Source: Onchocerca volvulus (Eukaryota > Nematoda > Chromadorea > Rhabditida > Onchocercidae). Taken from it: 64,000 nucleotides of DNA. The stretch spans positions 23,544,546-23,608,545 of the forward strand of contig HG738137.1 of assembly GCA_000499405.2 (NCBI GenBank), written 5' to 3'. Below are positions 12,301 to 24,300 of the stretch, in pieces. The notes under the pieces are model-generated. The model ran no database searches. It was given only the letters and a program-made list of their open reading frames with translations, and was not told the DNA's origin. The number at the start of each line of letters is the position of its first letter. The first letter of the stretch is position 1. The translations under genes were made by a program, and so were the position numbers.

Positions 12301-15300
12301 ACTTTTTATGAAATTCGAAACCATGTATCGAAGTGACCCAGAAGCAGGCAATTAATTTCATACTTTTCATGCTACTGGAGAGAGTACTCGTCTGTTCGTT
12401 ACCGAAGACTAATGTCATTTTTATGAAACCACTTGGCCCATAGTATTAATTTGCTTGTCATCAATTATACTGATCAATTAGATGTTATTTCAGATGCACG
12501 AGTTGTATCAATAATGGAACGTCTGCGTTCCACAAATGAACTTAGTCAACTGGATGCAGCTACCGAATTAGCCGATATGCTGCTTCTGGGTAACGAAGAA
12601 AGTCTTCCAAATTTACCGATCAAAGATATCGTTCATGCTCTCATTATATTACTTCAGAAGGAACATAATTTCGTATTGGTAAGTTGAAATTTCGATTCAT
12701 CAGAATATTTTACTGCAAATTGTAGGCCGATAATATCGAAAAAGCCTTGTCTGACGCGGCGATATTCGTTTTCTGCAGCAATATCCAGTTATTCCAGATG
12801 GTAAATGCTTTATATTTTATGCTGGATGACTAGCATCAAACATGTAATCGAGTTTCGCCAGATTACTGGAATTAATCTAATAGACCAAGATGATACAATA
12901 AGAAGTTCATAATAATTTCAGACATTTTATTTTAGATGCTTACGGCTGCAAGATGCATATCAAATATGTTGGAAGCTTTACCACGGGCATTACCGGTTGT
13001 TATCGATACAGTGCCACATCTTCTTGAAAAGGTCACCATTATCGGAATTTATCTTGTCCGAAACATTTCAATTGTTGTTTCAATACGAAAAGATCAGGCA
13101 TTTCTTTCGAATAGGCTTGTTGAAGTTAACCTTTTTTTTTTCCTGCCAGGATAAATTTGAAATATACTATATCATGTGGTATATTATACTGTATAGTAAC
13201 TGTAGTATTTCAAATCTACTATGGTAAGAAAAAAGACGCCACAAACATATTTTAACGATTACAAAACATTAATATGCTTATTATCATATTAAACTTACTG
13301 ATTATTGTCTTACTTTGATACATTTCTGATAAGCAGAAATAAAATGATTGTATAAGATCAGTAGAAACTGCGTGTAAACTTATAGATATCTATCTCAGTA
13401 AGCGAATAACTTTAATAAATAAGCTAATTAAAATTTTTGATAGCTTATTGAGATAGGTATCTACAGGTTTATTTTGAACTCTCAGGCCAGAATTTTAATA
13501 AATAATGAAGAGTTTGATAATATTTTTTCTTGTCCAGTCATTATCACCATAAAAGTAAACATAATAACTTTTTCATTATGATGCTGCTGTTTTGATATTG
13601 ACATCAGAAATATACATACCAATACAGTGTATTATTAATAAAACAGTAAGCAAACTAGAGTTCTTTTCCTTCCCGATTTTTCTAGTTATTAATTATTTCC
13701 TTATTATCTTAACGAAGGATAGGATAATTTCGGAGAATAGAAAATATTAGTCCTGTATAAATTTTTTGCTATAAAATTTCTTTCAGTTGAAACGTATTGA
13801 ATGCATTGATGTAGCTGAACAGTCATTAATGGCGTTAGAAGTAATGTCAAAAAGAAATGGGAAAAATATAATGTCGGCTGTAAGTTTCTTCTATGGCTAG
13901 CGCAGACTTATTATCGATATTCTCTGTTATTATTTAGTGTATGGTAATGAAATAGAAGTTATGAGATCTTTTTTTTTGCATCGCAGTATTTTTCTGTTTT
14001 ACATTGAAAAATGGCAATCTCACCATATGTCAAATTAAAAAAGATTTCTATTAACCGGCAGTGATGAGTAGAAGAATAGACGAAAGGTAGGAAAGGGTAG
14101 TATTGATAATTAATTAAGGGTAATAAGAAAACTGAGATTCAATTAGATGTAGTGAATGGCTTAACCCATCAAATTAATGATATATAAAATTTACATTTGA
14201 ATAATTCTTAACCTTAAATTTTTTTAAATTTAGGGTGGCATCGCAGCGACGATATCACATGTTGATTTTTTCTCCGTTCCATCTCAGCGTTTAGCATTTC
14301 AAATAGCTGCTAATTGTGCGACATATGTATCAGCTAATGATTTTTCTCAAGTCCGTGATTCATTGGCTGATCTTACTCAGCGACTTTTAATTGAGGTGAG
14401 GATGATAAGCTTTTTTCAGAAATTTGTGGCAGAAAATAGAAATGCATAATTAGAAATTTTGTCGCAATTTAAATTTATAGAAAAACAGAATTTTCATTCG
14501 AAAAAGAGTTGAAAAAAGTATTTTATATGTAGTTTCAATTAAAATTCTTTTTAATTAAAGATATATATGAAATATCTTCTTGAACTGATCTCATAAATTG
14601 TCATCATTTCCCAGGATAAACGATGTCTGGAATCAGTTTGTGTATTATTTTGCCGTCTTGTGGACAATATGCGTAATCATGCTGATAAATTGCGAGAAAT
14701 AGCGGGTCAAAATCATGCATTGTTAAAGAATGTACAACAATTACTCTTAGTACAACCTTGTGCCGTAGGGCCAAATACATTCCAATTATTGATACGGATG
14801 TTGCGTTCAATGGCTTCCAGGTGTAGTGATCTGGCAGTTGCATTAGTTTATATGGGTTAGTCTATGTTCTTTTTTTTTTGCTTCGAAGAAATGAATCGAG
14901 ACTCATATAAGCAGATACATTTGTATCAATGAATGCAAATTGATGGATATACTAATTCTGCAATCGGGTGATCAGATAACTGAATTAATGAAGAACTTAA
15001 TTAATTATTGAGGATGAGGATGAATACTAGGTTTTTGTCATCTTGTTTGTTAATTTATTTTTCTAAAGCATTTTTTGCAGATTTTGCTAGAACTATCAAA
15101 TTTCTGATTGTTGGATCAAAAGAAGGTGATCATACGGCGTTTGAAATTGTCGATCGTCCACCGCAGCATTTACAAGAATTAGTTTATCTAGCTGGGTAAT
15201 TTTCATCTTTTTTTGCTTCATTTTTTTTATTTATTTTATTTTTTTTATTTTTCGTCTGAAAAATCTCATCTCTTTAATACCAAAAATTTCATCTGTATGA

Positions 15301-18300
15301 TAAAAATTGATATCCTGTAATCAGGAATATCATCTATCACAAATGAAACAATTGGTTCAGTTGAAACATATTCATTTTACATATTGAATCGTATATTGCA
15401 GAATACGAGAAAATTTGTATTATTTGTATTTAACGATATATAAGTTACTTTAGAGAGCTGTCAGCATAGAAAAAGTGGCCTTTCTGATAATTTCATCACA
15501 AAGAACGCAGTATGTCAACTATATTAATTTTTTTTTTTTTTTATAGAGAACTGATGCCACGTCTACCGGTTGATGGGATATTTGAAATAGATAATGTAAT
15601 GTTACGTTCACATGGTACTTATTATGATTTCCAACCAACATTATGGTATTGGAAGGATGATTCCAATCAGTGGTTACCATTTACTCATTTCGATTCGCGA
15701 CTTATAGAGGTATCCTTAATACTGTTACTTTGACATATGTTTTTTAGAAAAGAAAATATAACAGTTTTTTAGAAAGAAAGTATAAGAATAAAAAGTATTG
15801 CATGAGAATTTTTGCATATTTAGCTACCAAGTTGTATCACTTCTTTTTTTTTTTTTTTCCATGAATGTAATGCACATAGCTTTCCCAAAATTTGTTGCTC
15901 ATTAAGAAAATGATGGGCGATTATTATGTAGATTTATATATGGGTTTAAATGGGACCAAAAACAAACAAAAAGTTTAGACAAAGTGTTAGAAATGATTTT
16001 TCAATTATGTTCTTCTTATGCTTTGTGTACGTTATTGTTGATAATTAAGACTTGAATAAAAATTTTTCGTATAGCTTTGTGAAATTATGTATTTTATAGA
16101 TGGCATATACTACAAGTGAATCGGAAGTAAATCTTCAAATTAATGGAAATGTTTATAAAATCGATTTGCAACGAATGGTGCAACGAAATCACACGTCGGG
16201 TAAGGAAAGAGCTATACAACGGCGAGCATCCGTTTTCAGTTAGTTTTGTTGAAGTTTTGATATTTATTTAACAGATTCTGTTCGTGAATTATAAATTCCA
16301 TTGCTTTGTGCAGAATATTAGACCTGGAATTTGTCATTCTCTAATGAAACTGTGGTTTTAAGTGAGATGTGGTAACTTGATAGATCACATGGTAGAAACA
16401 GTGACTACTCGCATTTTTTTTCGCAATTTTGACATGCTGAGTCTTCATAGATCGATCGATTTTAGCATTTAGTTATTAACTTTCAAACATATTGATTCTA
16501 CAAGCAGTTTAGGTGGTCTTATCGATTTATGCACTCAGAAATATTCGAAACATAGGTAATAAACATGTCTAGTACTAAAATTTATTTTAATACTCCAACA
16601 GTTATTTTACAGAAAGTAGAACAGTATCTCTAGAAGAAGATCGTCGTTTGGAATTGATGAAAACAGAACCGGTACTTTTAGAGCAAGTTGTGCAGTTACT
16701 TCTTCCAATATTAGTAGAAATCGATGGTAGTTCAGTGAGTTGTTTTCTTTTCGTTATATCATTTTATTATTATTACAATTTTTCTTTTTTTCACATTTGC
16801 GGGAAATTTCGATCGGTTTAAAGCAGTTTCTGCATTTTGGATTTTTTCCAGAGTGGTCCAGCACTTCGTTATGAAAGCTTGCGTGTAACTTTAAGAATGA
16901 TTTATCCATCCGATGTAAGAGTATTGAAAGATATTTTGGCAAATCTTCCTCTTTCTGGACATATCGCCAGTGCTTTGGCTAGTTCACGAAGTAAGGATCT
17001 TTGTGTTGTGGCATCGGCATTACAGTTAGCTCATCTGCTTCTGGATAAATTTCCGGACATGTATGAGCCATTATTCAAACGCGAAGGTTGGTTTAACTTC
17101 TCTTTTTACTTATCTCAATATATATTTGATTACGAAAGTGGGAAAGGACAAACAGATTGTGTACGGCATCTTTTTTTGGTTGAAATAGATTTTGCATTCA
17201 TCATTGTTTAACAGTGACTTTCTTACTGTTCTGAACTTGACCTTTTTTACTGGGAAGATAAATTGGAAAAAAAAATGTAATTACTCTTTTTTATTTTTTA
17301 TCATATAATAAAAACACGTCGTGATTATTATAATTCGCATTTTTATAACTGGTTGAAATTTGAAGGTGTTGCACATGAAATTGAAAAACTGTCCAAAATG
17401 AAATTTGAATCACCAGTATCAGTTCCATCGACACAACCAGCGATATTGGCTTGTGAGCAAGATAATGCAATTGCTACTGTCGGGACCCGGACGCGAAGTG
17501 GCCTGAAAACGCGAGCATCAGAAATGACGGAAGGTGCACTGTCAACTAGTAAAAGATTTTTTACATAATTTTTGCACTGTAATATGGATAAAATGTAAAA
17601 TGACAATCATGTTTATTTTCATTTAATGTGATTGTTATTATGCATTTTCCATATTAATTAAAATTTGGATAGAAACAGTGAAAAAAATTGCGATGTTCCA
17701 CCGAAAATTCGCAAATATCTCATCAACACCGATGACTAAACTACACGCCGAGCAGAGCATCAGGGTTGTCTTATTATTCAATATGCACGAAAATTTACAA
17801 AAAAAATGATGGTAATATAATTTATCAATCTGTATGAGAAATTCAAAATCTGGATGGTTTCAGCTAAACAAAGTACAAGTACAAGAACTCGTAGTATAAC
17901 GCAGTTGGCAGTATCCACTGCGGAAGCAGGTCCAAGCTCAAGTAATGCTACTCGTGTTATCGTTTCACCGAATGGTGGTCGCCATCGTCGTAAAACTTCA
18001 CCGGAGAGGTTGGAATCCTCGCTCTCTCTTTGATTTTGCACTTGTTACAAATTTGGCGATGCGGAATATTTCATTTCTGCAGATATGTCTGCCGGCAGAA
18101 TTAATTATGAAAGGATTTTAAATCAATTATAAAGTGATGCAGTTCGAATTGGTTCTACGTTTGAACAGTTTTGTTTGTAACAGTGTTCTGAACGTTTGGA
18201 ATGTAATTCACCCAAATCACTTATCATTCATTACAACAAATATATTTCACTGTTCACATTTCACATTTTATTCAATCTCACATGTTTGAATGGATTGTAA

Positions 18301-21300
18301 TAACTTATTATAGATCATTATCCATCCTAGTCTTTTGAACAATCTTAACATCATAATCATATCACCTAGTCGAAACTTGCATAATTTTAGAAATATCTAA
18401 TTCAGTCACTTATGTCTTTTGAGTTTAACTTTTTCAAATGGTTGGACTTCTTTTTCATTATCATGAGGAAAATTAGAAAATTCTATACTTTGAAGCATAT
18501 CAAAATTATGTCACTGGGATTTTTGAATTGGTTGGGGTATGCAGCAGAATACTTTTATCGATTTATCATCTTTCGAATGAGATTCACAGTGCCAAACATT
18601 CCAAATCTAACTTGCGACTGTTATGCCGTTCTTTTAATCGATTCTTAAAGTAAACGATTGTTGATGAAATTTTTTATTACTTTAGAATAACAATTTTTTT
18701 AGTAAGATTTATATGCATGGATATGATAATATTGCAAGTTGCAGTCCTATATCCCGCAAGGAATCACGTCGTAAAACAACACCTTCGAATTTTCTTCATA
18801 CATTACGCTTACCATCATTTCGCATGCCGGGCACATCATCAACTGGACATTCGCTACATGATAACACATCACCAAATAACACGCTCTCATCATTTTTTAC
18901 TACAATTGGCCAATCTCAAACAACATCAATACATCATTATCCGTCAGGTATTTTATTATTATTATCGCGCTAATCGAAACTATTACTCTGATGCTTTGGC
19001 TCAGTGTGCGTTATGTGTGATCATTTATTAATTTGTCCATTATTTTTGAGCAGTTCCAGAATATTCTCGTGGTCTTGTATTTTTAAAGGATGGGTTTTGT
19101 GGAATATCAGGATTTTTTGTATTTAGTTTAATCAGCATTTTAGGATCTGGTAGTTCGTCAAGTGCACCGTGTTCAGCTCATACATCACGTGGGCGTATTT
19201 CAACATTCGCGCCATCAGCTACCGTGGGAAGTTCATGTTCGGCGGTTTTGATGCAGTCATCATCTACTGGTCATAGTTCATTTACAATGCCATTATCATC
19301 TACCAGCGGATCTGGCCTAAATCATCAGCAACGTGAAATAATCCGCCAGTGGATACGTAAAGAAGGTTTATCATTTTCACAAATAGTGTGTGTATATTTC
19401 CGTTATTGGATCATACTAAACATAATTCGAAGCAGCATGTTAAATTGAATTTTTTTTTTAAAACTTTACTAATGGATGTCAGCATCTAGAATATTAAAAA
19501 AGGATTATTTTTCTCATCTTTTTATTTTATCAATTTTGATTTATTTTTTCAATTGTTCAAACCGGTAGTGTTCTAATGATATATATTTTTTTTTAATGAT
19601 ATTTTTTGCTGTAATAGTTTAAGTAACATAGGGTGATGAAAGTTGAAAATCCAGACAGTGTTTCTATTTTAGCCGAATATTTGATGCAGATGTATTTTTC
19701 AACACCATCGAGTGGCATTGACGGTTCAATTCCGTCACTTTTAAGTCGTTTGACAGCTATTGCTACATCTCTTGCTAGTGAGAAAGATGTTGGAAGTGCT
19801 GCACTTATTGGATTTAAGGTGAATTTGTTTCGTGTAATAATGAGGAGTCACCGTTTGATTTATCGGAAGACATGGAAAGAATGAAACCTGAAAGAAAATT
19901 TAAGGGAAAACTGAAAAATAATTCGATATAAGAAATGTGCTAATGCTTAATTTACAAATTTTGTTATTTGCAGACTATTTTACTGGAAAACGATATAAGC
20001 GCCTTTGAACTGAATCATAGTGGTGTACTTACTTCTCTCTGTAAATATATTACGAATTCCTCACCAACATATCAACCACCGCGTAAACTTCGTCTCAAAC
20101 GTTTTGTCGCGGTTTTTATGACCCTTACGGTACATTTAGTTGCTTATTAATGCTATAAATTATCTTCGTCCAGTAGAAAGTGACATATGTCTTGTAAAAT
20201 ATTAAAACTGTTTCAAGCTTTAGGAACACTCTAGTATTTCTTCTATGATATGAGAAAAAATGGTTTTTTTTTTTTTTATTGTTACTATTATTGAGTAAAG
20301 TATTGAATAAAGGAAATATCATGAAAAAAATATGGTGTTTATATAAACAATGAGTATATTACTTTTAATGTTGATTAGGTTGTTTGTAACAAAAAAAATA
20401 TGTTATTTAGGAGAAATTATTTATAGGTTTAGTATCTGTGAATTATGGTTATGTTAGATGGTAATCTTCCGGTAGAATTATATCTGCTAATGCTTTAAAA
20501 AAATTTAAGTAGTCATTCTTACTTTTCATTGGAAGAAAATATATTTTCATGGCTTTTTTTTAGCCAGGTAATCTGAGACCTGCGGATGAATCAGAATGTT
20601 GGGCAGCTTTCGAAACTCTTGTATCAAAGCTGCTCGCATCAGTAGCACAGCATGAACAGTTCCAGGTCCTTTTTTCTTTTTATTGGAATTATGATTATTG
20701 AAATGATTCATCTTAACTAAAATGGTCGTTAGGTGATTGAATTTTCTAACTAAAAGAGGGATTTGTTGGTACGTAAATCAAAAAGGTAGAAAAAATGGCG
20801 AGTATTTCTAGACAATTGATATTCCATTATCACATTTGAAAAGTTACTCCTCCGCTGTGATTAACTTCTTAAACTGAATATTTGGAATTTTAGCTTAATG
20901 TAATCGAATTATTTAATTGATTGTATGTATGCCATTATTTATTTAGTAAAGTTGCCGAAATATTTTTTCCCAGGTGAAAGTTACTGATATGGGTGGAATC
21001 GTAACAGGTAGTTCGGGAGGAGCTTTACGCGGTTCACAAGCGTTACGTTTTTTCCAGACTCATCAGATTCGTGTATGTTTATGCTCCGAATTGACATTTG
21101 CTGTTTTTTTTTTTTTTTTTTTTTTCAATTTTTAAATTTGCATGAAAATTTGAGTATTTGAGAAATAAATATTTTTTTTTTTTTGTTTCAGTGTAATTTG
21201 AAGCGACATCCAACTTGCAAGGATTTGAAAGAATGGAGGCATGGACATGGTTCCATAAAGGTATTTTTATTAAAGAGAATAATCACTAATAATAGAGTTA

Positions 21301-24300
21301 AGATGGGTTATTAATTAGATAATGCTGACGTTTGAAATAAATAATTATGAACAGTTGATGCCAGTACGATATTGGAAACATATTTCATTGACTGATCTGA
21401 TAATTGTATTCATAAGGATGAAAATAGCATTTTCTTGTGTAGGTAGATCCGTTTACTTCAATTGCGGCTATTGAAAGATATTTGTTGGATCGTGGGATTG
21501 GTTACGTGCGTGCGGAAGATTCATCCGGTGATGAGGATGGCAGCGATGATGATGAAATGCCTTCTGTAAGTTAATCATCTGAAGTCGAATGATTTTGAGT
21601 CATTTTAAGGATTAAATTTCATTTAAAGTTGAATTGTAGGAAGGATCGGTATCAGGTGGAAGTTCTCAGCCCAGTCGCATAGAAATCTTAATAAATGATG
21701 AAAAAATTCCAGGACATATGTCCATTTTGCAGGTCTTTTCATATATTTTTCTTCTTTCTTTGTTTTTCATTTCGATGCAAATTTTAGCAAGTTTTTTCAA
21801 CTGAATCAATTTTTTTTCCCGTTTTTTAGAAGCAGTTATGTGGCTACATGCTTGCTTAGGTAGCATTGTCGATATGTGGACATTCCTAAAAAAAAAAAAA
21901 AAAAACTGGTGAAGACTATTTGCTTTTTATTTTGCAGGCATTAAGGCAATTTGGACAAGTAAACCTGGGTGATAATGTGGATCACTTTGCGGTTGCAACT
22001 GGTATATGGGTGAATACCCATACCCTCTACTATCGGGCTGCTGCGTCGTCATCATCTGAAGCTCCCGAAGAACTAGCAGCGGCAGCATTCACTACCAAGT
22101 CACCTTCTGCGAAATCCGAAAAACGAGAAAAACGGCCAAAGATCGATGAAAAATTATGGATCGGTTAGAGCTTGTATTTTTCATTGAATTTGATTTCAAA
22201 CTAAATTTTGAATAACAATACGGTCTTTCAACAACTCATTTTTCAGTGATCATACATACTTATGTACAAATGATTTTCCATAAGAAATTTATGATTAAGT
22301 TTTGATGGCGCAGATTGATTGTTACAGCCTGTTAATTGATATTGCTTTTTTTTTTTCTTGGCCTAGCTCAAATTTTCTGTCTACATCTTATTCTGTTGTT
22401 TTTTTAATTCTTATTTTCGATCTAGTTTAAGGTCAAATTTGATTCAGGAATTCCAAACATCAGAGATGCATTTTTATTCTTCCTTATAGTTTTAAAAGTT
22501 TAAACTGTGAATTTGTCGATTGCTGCGATTATTATGAGTTATTTAGACGGGGAAGTTCCCGTTGGCGAATGTCCATTGGATCCATATTTGACGAATACGT
22601 TGCCAGTCGATATAGATGATCCTTGTGTGCCTTCTCTTGTTCTTCTTCGATGCCTTTACGCTCTTAATCGTTTTTGGTGGAAACTGTTTGAGGACGAGGA
22701 TGTACCACCTACCAGTCATGCACCACTTCTGCCGAACACGTATATGTTTTGTTATAAATAGATAGGAAATGGCAATATAATTGTAAGGAAATAATAAATC
22801 GATCTATGGCAGAAGAAAAGCTTGGAGACAATTCGCATAATATTAGTATTTTATTATCTCCAATACAAGTTTCCTCATTTTTATTGGAGATAATGAAATA
22901 TTTTGCTTTGATTTAAAGATCACAATTGAATGCTCACAACTTAAAATGATATTTTATTTAGAGCTTTTCATTCATCAAAGCTTAATGCGAAAATGGGACG
23001 TCAGCTATCTGATTTCTTATCCGTTGCGACTCAGCAAATACCCCAGTGGACTGGTGATCTAATTAAAGCAGTGTAAGTTATCAACTTTGTTATTTTTTTC
23101 CCCTTGTTTAATAATGAGATTGGATTTTACTAGTCGTTTAAATCAAACAAAGTTTCTCAGAATAACATGACCATTTCATCAATATTATAGAGAACTAGAT
23201 AGATAGTATGTAAAATCACTGGCTAAACTATGAACAGAGTTATTTAATAAATTGACATCGTGATTTTTTTTTCCGGAGCAGCGAACAATCCTCCTTTAGA
23301 CCTCATGTTTGGGTGGTGTGCAAACAATTAACTCTTCATCTGCAGTGAATGATTATAGATGTATTTGTTCTAGCTCCTCAATTTTTATGAAAAAGATTCA
23401 TCATTTCGTTGTATTTTGCGAAATTTATTGTTACAGGCCTTTTATTTTCACATTCTCATCTCGACGCAACTATCTGTACTGTACAGCTTTTGGACGTGAC
23501 AGAGCTCTGATGCATCTCGTCAATCAAACGGACGGTGGTCAGGGTGATGGTGAAAGTGGACGTCTAACTCCACGTCTTGAAAGACGTAAGGTATCGGTGC
23601 GTCGAGATGATTTGCTTCGTCAGGCAGAACAAACTCTTCATCATCTTGGAGGCAGTCGGTTAGTGATGCATAATTAAATTCGTTGTATATTTTGTATTTT
23701 AACATTTGTCTAGCGAATAAAATATTTCCTACTTCAGAGCAATGCTTGAGGTTGGATTTGAGGGAGAAGCAGGTACTGGTTTCGGTCCAACATTGGAGTT
23801 TTATTCTACTGTGTCACGCGAGATACAGAAATCATCACTACGTCTTTGGCATGGTCGTACCTTGGCTGCCGCTGTTGATGGAAAAGGTAATTTATTTTGC
23901 GGACATTATAAAGTGCACTTTTTGAATTATAGGTATTATGTGACTGATTGGATAGAAAATTGTTACTAAATTATTACTCAGTCATTTAGTTCTTAATTAT
24001 GCTTTAAATTCCCGGTTATTTAGGTACTATCTATATATTTCAGATGGCCCAACGACGAATTATACTACGGCACCTGCTGGTCTTTATCCCGCGGTTTTTT
24101 CCTCACAAAGTGCTAAACAACGTGATGCTCGTTTAAAGAAGTTCGAATTTATTGGACGTTTATTAGCTCAAGCCTTAATTGATTCACGTATGGTGCGTAT
24201 TTTTTGTGGAATGTTTATTTAATTAATAAGAAATAGTTATTATTAATTAGATGTTGACATAAGGAGATTAGATTAAAGTTATAGAATGATCAGTAGACGG

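Noticed and set aside
14604..14843. 79-codon minus-strand ORF antisense to a TRIP12 armadillo exon
   Set aside because: Shadow of a well-conserved coding exon.
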